NCBI GenBank assembly: GCA_018399745.1
Contig: JAGYNZ010000012.1
Coordinates: 1 to 64,000 of the forward strand
Direction of reading: 5' to 3'
DNA from: Deltaproteobacteria bacterium
GTDB lineage: Bacteria; Desulfobacterota; Dissulfuribacteria; Dissulfuribacterales; UBA3076
DNA length: 64,000 bases
The position numbers and the translations under genes are program-made. Shown one piece after another: positions 8,505 to 16,580 of the stretch. The first letter of the stretch is position 1; the number at the start of each line of letters is the position of its first letter. The notes under the pieces were generated by a model. That model did no database searches. It saw only the letters and a program-made list of their open reading frames with translations, and was not told the origin of the DNA.

Positions 8505-9326
8505 ATGAGTAAGATAAAAAAGGCCCTGGAAAGAGCAAAGACACAGGGGTTTGCAACAGAACGGCAGATGGAATCGCAGGAGAATGAAACGGAAAGAGCC
8601 GAACAGGTTGCTCCCCCCAGGTATTTTCAGACCAGACATGTTGAAACTTCGCCTGAGATTCTCAAAAAAAACAGAATCGTCTCCATCGATGAAGACCATC
8701 CCGTTACCGACCAGTTCAAGCTCTTGCGCACCAGAATTCTCCATCGTACCAGAAGCAGTGGACACAACACCATACAGGTAAGCGGATTTGATTCGGAAGA
8801 AGGAAAGAGCATGGTCTCAGTAAACCTTGCCATCAGTATGGCAAAGGATACCCGCCAGACCACTCTCCTGGTAGATATCGATTTCAGAAAACCATCAATC
8901 CACAAACTCCTCGGGTTGGGAAATAATATAAAGGGATTAAAGGATTATTTTGAAAATAAACTCAGCCTGGAGGAAATTTTTGTAAGCCCTAACATTGATA
9001 AGTTAACGGTTCTTCCTGCAGGAGGAAGGATGCCTAATGCCCCTGAGGTGATAGGTTCGCCCAGGATGGAGTCTCTGGTCAAAGAATTGAAGGAAAGATA
9101 TCCCGATCGCTATATCATCTTTGATTCGCCGGGGCTGAATACCTGTCCTGATCCACTGATTTTTTCGGAATATGTGGACTCAATACTCCTGGTGGCACGG
9201 TCTGATTTTACATCCCAGGAAAGCATAGAAACAGTCATGAATCTTGTTCCCAGGGACAAATTGCTGGGAACGGTCCTGAATGACTCCAAATGGTCCGAAT
9301 CCATGGCTTATTATTACCGCTATTAG
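8505..9326 (+). CDS. BY-kinase-like/CpsD-type tyrosine autokinase of the exosortase locus
   Basis: Cytoplasmic ParA/MinD-fold protein tyrosine autokinase that normally works with a Wzz-type membrane activator to control polymer assembly. Visible motifs: a Walker A-type loop ending GKS (100-102, within SGFDSEEGKS), Walker A' LLVDIDFRKP (121-130), Walker B-like YIIFDSPGL, and a short C-terminal tyrosine cluster, residues 265-273 ESMAYYYRY, the usual autophosphorylation tail. The loop is slightly unusual because the first glycine is displaced. The N-terminal ~50 residues are polar and variable. GAGAGG lies 5 bases before the ATG. Its partner gene upstream is frameshifted. Confidence 0.85.
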   Translation: MSKIKKALERAKTQGFATERQMESQENETERAEQVAPPRYFQTRHVETSPEILKKNRIVSIDEDHPVTDQFKLLRTRILHRTRSSGHNTIQVSGFDSEEGKSMVSVNLAISMAKDTRQTTLLVDIDFRKPSIHKLLGLGNNIKGLKDYFENKLSLEEIFVSPNIDKLTVLPAGGRMPNAPEVIGSPRMESLVKELKERYPDRYIIFDSPGLNTCPDPLIFSEYVDSILLVARSDFTSQESIETVMNLVPRDKLLGTVLNDSKWSESMAYYYRY

Positions 9327-9376
9327 ACAGCCGGAATTGAGCTATGAGCCATTAGGATTCAGCTTTGGAAAATTCC

Positions 9377-9407
9377 CAATTTCCAATTTCAGCGTTCTGT
9401 GAACGCT
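9377..9407 (+). promoter_or_regulatory. CAATTTC heptamer pair followed by a hairpin before the ExeA-like gene
   Basis: Two tandem CAATTTC units (9377-9390) are followed by a perfect hairpin AGCGTTC-TGT-GAACGCT (9391-9407) that ends 8 bases before the ATG at 9416. No ribosome binding site is visible in that spacer, so the hairpin could affect initiation. The role is inferred only from position. Confidence 0.4.
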
Positions 9408-9415
9408 TATAGATT

Positions 9416-10597
9416 ATGTATACAAAATTTTTCGGTTTTAAACAAAAGCCTTTCATACTCTCTCCTGATCCGCACTTTCTGTATATGAGCCGAGTACATG
9501 ACCTTGCATTTACCCACCTGGAATACGGAATCGTTCACCATATGGGTTTTATAGCCCTTACCGGTGATGTGGGGGCGGGAAAGACAACTCTGCTCAATTA
9601 CCTTTTTGAAAAGGTAAAAGATTCCCGCGATATTGCCATGCTCTTTAATACGAATCTGGGCCCGCAGGAATTTCTGGAAATGCTGGTAAAAGAGTTTGAG
9701 TTGAACTCACCCACAAAGGGCAAGAGCGATCTTTTTGAAACCCTGTCGGATCATTTTCTCAAACAGTATATGCAGGGGCGGCGTTGCATAATCATGGTGG
9801 ATGAGGCACAGAACCTCTCTCTGGAGACCTTTGAAGAGCTCAGAATGTTGTCTAATCTGGAAATGGGGAGTGATTTTCTTCTGCAGATCATCCTTGTCGG
9901 CCAGCCCCAGTTAAGAGAGCGTCTCGCCCATCCGTCTCTTTCTCAGCTCATGCAGAGGATATCTGTTTATTTTCACCTTTCGGCACTGGCCCCGGAAGAA
10001 GTGGAAAACTATATAGACCACAGGTTAAAAGTAGCTGGATACAACTCTGAAAATCCTATTTTCGGCAGTGAAACCGTCCAGTATATAGCTGATTTATCCA
10101 AAGGGATTCCCAGGATTATCAATTCAATATGCGATATGTCCCTGACGCATGCCTTTGCAGACGGGGTCAAATTCGTTTCCAGGGATATGGTAAAAAAGGT
10201 AATTAATGACAATCAATTATTACTCATGCTGCGTGAGGGTGTTCAGGACGCAAAGAAAGACCCAGAATCGCAGGTTGAACCCGGACCGTCTGTTCCAGCC
10301 TCTGTGGATTCGAATGTAAGGACTGAGCTGGCAGGTATTTGTGAACGCGTAGAACGTCTTGAAAAACGGATCAATGCAGTCGAATCCGCTGAAAAGGACA
10401 GGCTTGTCGGTGTATTGCAGGGCATGCTGTCAGAAGAACATGAAAAGACCCTGAATCTGGAACATCAAATAGCGCTCTCGAATTATAAGTACAGGGAACT
10501 GGAAAAGGAATTACAGATACTGAGGGAAAAATCTGACAAGAAGGAATACAAGAAAAAAAACGCAAAGTTCTGGGAGGTGCTCGGTGGGAAAAAATAG
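9416..10597 (+). CDS. ExeA/GspA-like AAA ATPase of the exosortase locus
   Basis: AAA-type ATPase of the kind found beside XrtA/XrtD exosortase genes and related to ExeA/GspA of type II secretion. The N-terminus YTKFFGFKQKPFILSPDP is characteristic. Walker A is GDVGAGKTT (50-58) and Walker B is IIMVDEAQ (about 125-132), with sensor/arginine region RISVYFHLSAL. Residues after ~300 form a charged coiled coil (ERVERLEKRINAVE and later repeats) that ordinary ExeA-family ATPases do not all have. It overlaps the next gene by 14 bases, indicating a shared transcript. Its exact role in polysaccharide assembly is not established. Confidence 0.85.
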   Translation: MYTKFFGFKQKPFILSPDPHFLYMSRVHDLAFTHLEYGIVHHMGFIALTGDVGAGKTTLLNYLFEKVKDSRDIAMLFNTNLGPQEFLEMLVKEFELNSPTKGKSDLFETLSDHFLKQYMQGRRCIIMVDEAQNLSLETFEELRMLSNLEMGSDFLLQIILVGQPQLRERLAHPSLSQLMQRISVYFHLSALAPEEVENYIDHRLKVAGYNSENPIFGSETVQYIADLSKGIPRIINSICDMSLTHAFADGVKFVSRDMVKKVINDNQLLLMLREGVQDAKKDPESQVEPGPSVPASVDSNVRTELAGICERVERLEKRINAVESAEKDRLVGVLQGMLSEEHEKTLNLEHQIALSNYKYRELEKELQILREKSDKKEYKKKNAKFWEVLGGKK

Positions 10598-12962
10598 ATC
10601 AGCAAAATTAGTTATCATGTTTTTTGTGCTGATTTTTATTGGTTGGGGCTGCACTAACAAAGAAGAAAAGGTGACAAATTTTATTTCCAAAGGGGATGCC
10701 CTCATGGCCGAGGGAGATTCAACCCGGGCCATTCTGGAATATAAGAATGCCCTTCAAATTGCTCCTAAAAATGTCGAGGTGTTGTTTTCCCTGGGCGAGG
10801 CATACCTGTCGCAGAGAGACTACAGAAAGGCATACGGGACATTTCGCACCATCCTCGATCTGAACCCGGACCATGATAAAGCCAGAATGGAGGCGGCATC
10901 CATTCTGGCGTTGGGTGGACAGGGAGAAAAGGCACTTGAGGAGCTGAAGTTAATAAAAAATCCCGAGAACTTCAGCCCCAGGCTGGAGATTATCAGGGCG
11001 AATGCACTGATCCGTAAGGAAGAATACAATGAGGCCATAGATATTTTATCAAAAATCCCGCAGGCTGATAATGACAAGACGATTCAAGTCCTTTTGAGTC
11101 TGTGTTTCAAGGAAACCGGCCAGTATGAAAAGATGAATGACGCAGTGAATAACTGGCGCCGGATCGATTCAAAGGATCCAGGTTCTTATGCCTTTATGGT
11201 TCAGCATGCTGCTGAACAGGGCGACAAGGAGGATGCAGCCCGCCAACTTGAAAAAATGGTTCAAATGAATCCTGCTGAAACTAGTCTGCAGATACTCCGT
11301 GCCCAGGCCTTGGAACGCTTAGGTCTGATAGAGGATGCCACACAGGCGTTTGAAGAACTTCCGTCTGATCCCCTCACATTGAAAGCCAGGGCGGATTTCT
11401 GGCGCAGGCAGGGCAGGAACGAAGAGGCGAAAAGGATTCTGGAAGAACTCGTCAAGACGGATCCCAAAGATATCGAAGCGCGGGTGAGGCTGGCTGAGAT
11501 GCTTGCAGCTACAGACAGAATGGAAAAGGCCTATAAAGAACTGGATAAAGTCCTGGCGCAGAAACTCAGCAAGGAAAATCGTGAACAGGTAACAGTGGCC
11601 AAGGCCTCCCTCAAGGCATCACAGGGCAAGCTGAAAGAAGCCCAGATCCTGTGTGAAGAGGTGTTGCAGGATAACCAGGGAATGATGACCGCACACCTTC
11701 TGCTGGGCGAAATACTGCTGTCCCGGTCAGAGTTTGACAAGGCGGAAATCCATCTGAATCAGTTTGCAGCAGCCCGTCCGAGTGATGCAAAGGCGCAAAT
11801 ACTGCTTGCCCGTTGCCAGTTGTTAAACCGGAAAGAATCCGTTGCCAACAATACCTTGAAGAGTGCCCTTAAAAAGTACCCGGCGAACCGGCAATTACGT
11901 CTTGAGCTGGTACGTTATCACCTGATCAAGAAAGAATATGACCATGCCGTAGACATACTTGACAAGGGATTGGCCCTCAATGAGAAAGACATTCTCCTCT
12001 TGAAGGCCAGGGGCGAGATCAAGGCAGTTCGAAGGATATACGATGAGGCCGAAAAGGACTTTCAACGCATACTTGACCTTCGGCCTGATATTCCCCTTGG
12101 ATTTATGGAGATGGGTAAATTGTCGCTTGCAGAAGGCAAAAAAGAGGAGGCACTTAAGTGGTTTCAAGAGGCATATGGAACCAAAAATGGATGGCAGGTG
12201 GCCATCCCGGCCCTGATGGAGACTTATATCAGAAATGATGATATTGATTCGGCACTTCAGCTCGTTAGAAAAGAGGTGCAAGAAAGACCCGAATCCCCCG
12301 CGGCATATTACTATCTGGGCAAGGCCCTTGCTTTAAAAGAAGACCTGGGAAAAGCAGCGAAGGCATTTTCCAGGGCTATCGAGCTTGCTCCCAAATGGCC
12401 CCAGGCTTACAGAGGGCTGGCGGACGTGTACATCAGACAGGGAAAGATCTTGGAAGCCCTGGCTGAAGTGGAAGAACTCTACAATAAATCTCCTTCTCTG
12501 GCCGCAGGGATGAATCTTGCGGTTCTCTATGAATATAATGGGCAATACAATGACGCTATAGAGATTTACGAAACGCTTCTGGAAAAATACAGCAACTCGC
12601 CGATCATTCTCAATAACCTGTCATATCTCTATGCAGAACATGCGGAAGACAGCAGGGACCTTGAAAAGGCCAGGTACATGGTCGCACAGGCACTGACCCA
12701 GAAACCTGATAATGCGGACTTTCTGGATACAGCCGGCTGGATTGAATATAAACTCGGGGAATTTAATTCTGCATGGGGCTATCTGCAGGAGGCCCTGAAC
12801 AAGTCGCCTGAAATGGGCATTATTAACCTCCATGCCTCAATTGTTGCCCACGAGCTTGGCCAGAAGGGTAAGGCACTTGTCCATCTCGAAAAGGCAATCG
12901 CGCAAAAACTGGATTCTCAAACCAGGAAAAAGGCAATGGTCTTGAAAGAAGAGTGGAAATAG
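10584..12962 (+). CDS. prsT: PrsT-like TPR-repeat lipoprotein of the exosortase/EPS locus
   Basis: Large tetratricopeptide-repeat protein (792 residues) resembling the PrsT family that accompanies exosortase loci. An N-terminal hydrophobic segment ends at Cys23 (FIGWGC), a lipobox-like site with a non-canonical -3 residue, suggesting export and perhaps lipid anchoring. The rest is about 20 TPR units with the usual W/L-G-A-P pattern (for example AYYYLGKALALKEDLGKAAKAF) and ends KKAMVLKEEWK. Start is GTG 10584 with GGGAGG 6 bases upstream, inside the ExeA-like gene, so translation is likely coupled. A second member of the family lies at 29130-31415. Confidence 0.8.
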   Translation: MGKNRSAKLVIMFFVLIFIGWGCTNKEEKVTNFISKGDALMAEGDSTRAILEYKNALQIAPKNVEVLFSLGEAYLSQRDYRKAYGTFRTILDLNPDHDKARMEAASILALGGQGEKALEELKLIKNPENFSPRLEIIRANALIRKEEYNEAIDILSKIPQADNDKTIQVLLSLCFKETGQYEKMNDAVNNWRRIDSKDPGSYAFMVQHAAEQGDKEDAARQLEKMVQMNPAETSLQILRAQALERLGLIEDATQAFEELPSDPLTLKARADFWRRQGRNEEAKRILEELVKTDPKDIEARVRLAEMLAATDRMEKAYKELDKVLAQKLSKENREQVTVAKASLKASQGKLKEAQILCEEVLQDNQGMMTAHLLLGEILLSRSEFDKAEIHLNQFAAARPSDAKAQILLARCQLLNRKESVANNTLKSALKKYPANRQLRLELVRYHLIKKEYDHAVDILDKGLALNEKDILLLKARGEIKAVRRIYDEAEKDFQRILDLRPDIPLGFMEMGKLSLAEGKKEEALKWFQEAYGTKNGWQVAIPALMETYIRNDDIDSALQLVRKEVQERPESPAAYYYLGKALALKEDLGKAAKAFSRAIELAPKWPQAYRGLADVYIRQGKILEALAEVEELYNKSPSLAAGMNLAVLYEYNGQYNDAIEIYETLLEKYSNSPIILNNLSYLYAEHAEDSRDLEKARYMVAQALTQKPDNADFLDTAGWIEYKLGEFNSAWGYLQEALNKSPEMGIINLHASIVAHELGQKGKALVHLEKAIAQKLDSQTRKKAMVLKEEWK

Positions 12963-13143
12963 GCCGAAGGGATAAGATTTTGGCAATCTGTCGTTCTTCA
13001 AAAAATGGGGATAAAAATAGAGATCTTGAATTATATGGGAAATTATATTCTGTTCCTTAAATGAAAAAAAATACACTTAAATTACATTTTTGGAAAATAG
13101 TGCATTAGATAGATAAAAAAGTGGCAAAATATAAAAGGAAAGC

Positions 13144-13160
13144 TTGGTACCCTTTTTGCT
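13144..13160 (+). promoter_or_regulatory. Sigma-54 (-24/-12) promoter for the VPLPA-CTERM gene
   Basis: TTGGTACCCTTTTTGCT matches the RpoN consensus TTGGCAC-N5-TTGCW, with GG at 13146-13147 and GC at 13158-13159, exactly the required 10 bases apart. Transcription would begin near 13171, leaving a leader of ~190 bases. PEP-CTERM genes in other proteobacteria are known to depend on RpoN with PrsK/PrsR; those regulators are not in this window. Confidence 0.75.
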
Positions 13161-13271
13161 TATAGGTGCAAGTAAAGGACATAGGAAAATGCTGATAAAT
13201 TTACGTAAAGGGAATTTTTTCACGTAATGTCTTTTGCAGCAGGATGCAGTTTAAAAATTCCTTTACTTAGA

Positions 13272-13294
13272 CGCGTAGTTGATATATATACGCG
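13272..13294 (+). promoter_or_regulatory. Leader hairpin upstream of the VPLPA-CTERM gene
   Basis: CGCGTA (13272-13277) and TACGCG (13289-13294) form a 6-bp inverted repeat around an AT-rich 11-base loop within the predicted 5' leader. It could be an RNA stem or an operator; nothing more can be said. Confidence 0.3.
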
Positions 13295-13362
13295 ACATAG
13301 GTTGACTTACATTATTTTAAGCTTTCTTTCCTGCTGTCTCTGTAATGAGAGGAGGATAATTT

Positions 13363-13920
13363 ATGAAAAGAAAAAACATTTTTGCTGTTTTGGCAGTGTT
13401 CGCCATTTTTTTCGGTATAGCCCAGTCAGCAGGGGCCTCAATACCAAATCACTTTATGACTACAGACGGCGATTCCGATGTCATTAACTGGAACATAAAC
13501 GGCCAGGGTCTGGCTGACGGCTGGTATTTCGGCATATATGATTATGGCGGAAGTCCCTCATCAGGTCTCAACCTGCTCTTCGGATCCGGTACGACATTTC
13601 AAAGCGCTGAATTCTCCGTTACACAGCCCGGTGGTACTAACTGGCAAATAAACGTCTTGAGCGGAGGTTTTCCAGGGGGCACCTTAGATATTGGAAATTC
13701 GGAGGAATTCAGTTTCTATTTTTGGGATGGCTCCAGCTATATAACAGATTTAATCAATATAACCCATGGAGGCGGCGATGCCTACGGTTTTGCCAGCGCC
13801 GGTGGTAATATACTGGGTGATGACCTTAATCCTGTCCCACTCACAAGCTCAGCGATTTTATTGTTTTCAGGCTTTGCTGGCCTGATGGCATTTGGCAACC
13901 GCAGAAAAATCAGGAAATAA
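13363..13920 (+). CDS. VPLPA-CTERM sorting-domain protein, candidate exosortase substrate
   Basis: Secreted protein of 185 residues expected to be processed by the exosortase at 621. It has a signal peptide (MKRKNIFAVLAVFAIFFGIA, cleaved near ASIP), a Gly/Ser/aromatic-rich middle with no known fold, and a typical sorting tail: VPL at 158-160, a hydrophobic helix (about 162-177) and the basic end RRKIRK. The motif reads VPLTSS, not VPLPA, a mild variant. A good Shine-Dalgarno (GAGGAGGA) lies 7 bases before the ATG. It is monocistronic, with a sigma-54 promoter upstream and a terminator downstream. Confidence 0.8.
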   Translation: MKRKNIFAVLAVFAIFFGIAQSAGASIPNHFMTTDGDSDVINWNINGQGLADGWYFGIYDYGGSPSSGLNLLFGSGTTFQSAEFSVTQPGGTNWQINVLSGGFPGGTLDIGNSEEFSFYFWDGSSYITDLINITHGGGDAYGFASAGGNILGDDLNPVPLTSSAILLFSGFAGLMAFGNRRKIRK

Positions 13921-13943
13921 ACAGAATATTTTTTCGCAATACA

Positions 13944-13975
13944 GGCGGTGGACCTTTTGGTTCACCGCCTTTTTT
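13944..13975 (+). terminator. Rho-independent terminator after the VPLPA-CTERM gene
   Basis: An 11-bp stem (GGCGGTGGACC with GGTTCACCGCC, one G-U pair) and TTTT loop are followed directly by six T residues. It closes the VPLPA-CTERM transcript 24 bases after its stop codon. Confidence 0.9.
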
Positions 13976-14196
13976 ATCTCATCCGGTTTTCAGCCTTTCC
14001 TTGTCAAGCACATCTTTTCTATTCACCGAAAGCGGTCAAAGAGCTGAAAAAGTATTAAGAGTGCCTTACTAATCAGCAGCAGACGGCCTGTTTTATTTTT
14101 AATATCGGAGTGATTTTAAAGCTTGACACACAGGTCAAATCCTGACATACCTTTTGGTATTTAAAGCAGTTTTTTTATCCCTAACCTCGTGCTAGT

Positions 14197-14315
14197 AAAC
14201 GGTCTTTTCGGACAAAAAAGATATTTGTATAGGGCGTAAGGGAAGTTCAAGATCCCTTTGTCCTATAAGAGTAGAAGGCTGTTATCCAGAGCCAGATAAC
14301 TTCAACAGACCGTTT
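14197..14315 (+). ncRNA. Candidate structured RNA (three-way junction) upstream of the phosphoesterase-kinase genes
   Basis: A closing stem AAACGGTCT (14197-14205) with AGACCGTTT (14307-14315) encloses two further helices. The first is TATAGG/CCTATA (14228-14233 with 14262-14267) carrying an inner stem AAGGGA/TCCCTT (14238-14243 with 14253-14258). The second is GTTATC-CAGAGCCA-GATAAC (14281-14300). The 3' end lies 24 bases before the ATG of the phosphoesterase. TCTTTT at 14203-14208 could alternatively pair with AAAAGA just downstream, competing with the closing stem. I do not recognise it as a known riboswitch. It could be a cis-regulatory leader or a small RNA. Bases 13976-14196 show nothing else convincing. 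Confidence 0.5.
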
Positions 14316-14338
14316 CCGGACCACTAAGGCCGAATTTT

Positions 14339-15070
14339 ATGGTTCTAGCGATTATTTCCGACATTCACGCCAACCTGGAGGCCTTTTCAGCGGTCCTCAA
14401 AGATCTGGAGGGACAGGGGGCGGAAAGGATCTTCTGCCTGGGTGACACCATAGGTTACGGCCCTAATCCCAACCAGTGTCTCGAGCTTTTACGACAGAAA
14501 AAGATATCCTCGGTTATGGGTAATCACGAGCTCGGTGTGATAAAAACCGAGACCCTGGAGATGTTCAATTTCAAGGCCGGTGAAACGCTTCTTAGAACAA
14601 AATCCATGCTTTCACCGGCGAATCTGGAATTTTGTCAAGGTCTTCCCAGATCCATGGCCTGGGAATCATACTGCTTTGTTCACGGCTATCCCCCTGATTC
14701 AGTCGATACATATCTCTTTACCGTCAAGGATCATATCCTGAAACACGACATTATCTCCATGAAGGAGGAAATCTGTTTTCTGGGCCATACACACCTGATG
14801 GAGGTCATCACCATCCAAGAAGGCAAACTGGTGAGGTTTATTCCGATGAAAGGCGGGCAGGCCGTAAGCCTGGACAAAAACAGACATTACTTTATCAATG
14901 CAGGGAGTGTCGGACAACCCAGAGATGAAGACAACCGGGCCAAATATGTGCTTTTTGACACCGTGTCCCGCAGACTTGAGTTCAGGTTTGTGAGTTATAA
15001 TTTTAAAATTACCATGGCCAAGATAAGGGAACTGGGTTTTCCAAAGACTTACGCATTGAGACTATTGTGA
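14339..15070 (+). CDS. Calcineurin-like metallophosphoesterase
   Basis: Cytoplasmic two-metal phosphoesterase of the YfcE/MJ0936-PrpE-like group (243 residues). Motifs are complete: D8-x-H10 (SDIHAN), GD with Asp36 (LGDTIGYGPNP), GNHE with Asn62/His63, VHG and GHTH. The substrate cannot be told from sequence: phosphoproteins, diadenosine polyphosphates or phosphodiesters are possible. It is followed 15 bases later by a Ser/Thr kinase, which suggests the pair act on a common phosphorylated target (inference). A candidate structured leader precedes it. The Shine-Dalgarno is weak (AAGG about 10 bases upstream). Confidence 0.85.
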   Translation: MVLAIISDIHANLEAFSAVLKDLEGQGAERIFCLGDTIGYGPNPNQCLELLRQKKISSVMGNHELGVIKTETLEMFNFKAGETLLRTKSMLSPANLEFCQGLPRSMAWESYCFVHGYPPDSVDTYLFTVKDHILKHDIISMKEEICFLGHTHLMEVITIQEGKLVRFIPMKGGQAVSLDKNRHYFINAGSVGQPRDEDNRAKYVLFDTVSRRLEFRFVSYNFKITMAKIRELGFPKTYALRLL

Positions 15071-15085
15071 TACAGAGCTAGTTTC

Positions 15086-16444
15086 ATGAAAAAGATCGGT
15101 CGCTATGAAATAAAAGGATTGCTTGGTCGCGGCGGTATGAGCGTGGTATTCAAGGCCATGGCCTCTGTAACCGGACGCATGGTTGCCCTGAAGCTTGTGG
15201 GTCCCAGAGACGAACTTTTAATTGACCTTATGGGCATGGACCGGCTAAAGGAACTTTTCCGTCAGGAAGCGAAGATCATGGGCTCCATTCGACACCCTAA
15301 CGTGGCAGCGATCCTCGATTACGACCTTCACGAAGGCCGCCCGTTTTACACTATGGAATACCACTCACACAGTCTTGGAACGGTCATGGGTGAAACCTAC
15401 CGAATTGAAGATCCCTCCAGGCCGGTTACCCTGGAGAAGAGTGTCGGCTACACCAGTCAGGTCCTGAAGGGGCTGGAACGGCTGCACTACGCAGGCTTGA
15501 TCCATCGTGATATCAAGCCTTTCAACCTCCTTCTTACAGAGCAGGACCACGTCAAGATCATTGACTTCGGATTATCAAGGATCAGGGGGGAGGCAACTTC
15601 TGCTGACAGACACAAGGGACTCCTGATCGGATCTCCATATTACGCGGCTCCCGAACAGGAAAAATCACCTGACAGCGTGGATGAAAGGGCTGATCTCTTT
15701 CCTGTGGGAGTCATGCTCTACCGTTTACTGACCGGGCACATTCCAGACCCGACGATCAGGGAACCGGATCCTGTCAGCAGCATAAATTCGACGGTTCCAG
15801 AGTGGTGGGATCCTTTTTTTTCCAAAGCCCTGGCCGTTGATCCAAAAGACCGTTTTTCATCCGCGTCTGAGATGCTAAAAGAGCTGAATGTGCTCTTTAA
15901 CCGGTGGCTGAAGGAGCAGGAGGCCATTTGCCAAGGTTTTGATTCAAAAATGGATAATGTTTATCAGGTAGGGGCCCATCGAGTCCGGAGCCGTCCCAAG
16001 AAGGTTCCCTTAAAAAATGCACGTATGGAATTCGGTCTGGACAGGCTATGGCGTCCGGATCATTATCATCGTCAAGAGTTTAAACGGCATAATGAACTGA
16101 TCCATGCCCCGGTTATAGGGCTGATATGGCAGCAAAGCGGCTCGCCTTTCGCCATGACATTGGACGAGGCAAAAGTCTATGTACAATACCTCAACCGCAT
16201 AGAGTATAATGGCATAAAAACATGGCGTCTGCCTACTGTGGAGGAACTCATGACCCTTCTTACGCCGCCGCCTGCAAGGGAGGATTATTGTCTGGACCCG
16301 CTCTTTGAGAGGGGCCTCAGATGGGTTTGGAGTTCCGACCGGTGCACCTATACGGCTGCCTGGGTGGCCGATGTAGAAATGGGGTACATCACTCGCCAGG
16401 ACATGACCGGTTATGCACGCGTCTGTGCCGTAACTACAACCTGA
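15086..16444 (+). CDS. Hanks-type Ser/Thr protein kinase with C-terminal DUF1566 (Lcl) domain
   Basis: Serine/threonine kinase of 452 residues. Kinase motifs: glycine loop GRGGMS (14-19), VALK with Lys36, Glu61 in the C helix, HRDIKPFN (140-147), DFG with Asp160 and the YAAPEQ (APE-like) segment, all apparently active. No membrane helix follows. Residues about 325-450 form a DUF1566/Lcl-like domain (TLDEAKVYVQYLN, TWRLPTVEELMTLL, RWVWSSD, GYARVCAV), a module usually found in secreted or sensor proteins and presumably used here for ligand or substrate binding. Together with the upstream phosphoesterase it forms a likely kinase/phosphatase pair. No strong ribosome binding site is seen. Confidence 0.85.
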   Translation: MKKIGRYEIKGLLGRGGMSVVFKAMASVTGRMVALKLVGPRDELLIDLMGMDRLKELFRQEAKIMGSIRHPNVAAILDYDLHEGRPFYTMEYHSHSLGTVMGETYRIEDPSRPVTLEKSVGYTSQVLKGLERLHYAGLIHRDIKPFNLLLTEQDHVKIIDFGLSRIRGEATSADRHKGLLIGSPYYAAPEQEKSPDSVDERADLFPVGVMLYRLLTGHIPDPTIREPDPVSSINSTVPEWWDPFFSKALAVDPKDRFSSASEMLKELNVLFNRWLKEQEAICQGFDSKMDNVYQVGAHRVRSRPKKVPLKNARMEFGLDRLWRPDHYHRQEFKRHNELIHAPVIGLIWQQSGSPFAMTLDEAKVYVQYLNRIEYNGIKTWRLPTVEELMTLLTPPPAREDYCLDPLFERGLRWVWSSDRCTYTAAWVADVEMGYITRQDMTGYARVCAVTTT

Positions 16445-16580
16445 AACTACAATTTCAATCTGTAACATTTTGTGAGCGCTTTTATAAAAAACAAGAGGAG
16501 GTGAAAGCGGGCAAAACCATATGGGTAGTGAGTACATGTGACGGATTTCGTCAAGTTCTTTTACTATCGAGAGGTGCTGT

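Noticed and set aside
13227-13487. Open frame overlapping the VPLPA-CTERM gene
   Set aside because: It has no ribosome binding site or recognisable motif, and its second half is the VPLPA gene read in another frame.
14243-14258. tRNA T-arm within the 14197-14315 structure
   Set aside because: GGGAAGTTCAAGATCCC looks like a T arm, but the loop is 9 bases and no anticodon or acceptor stem fits around it.
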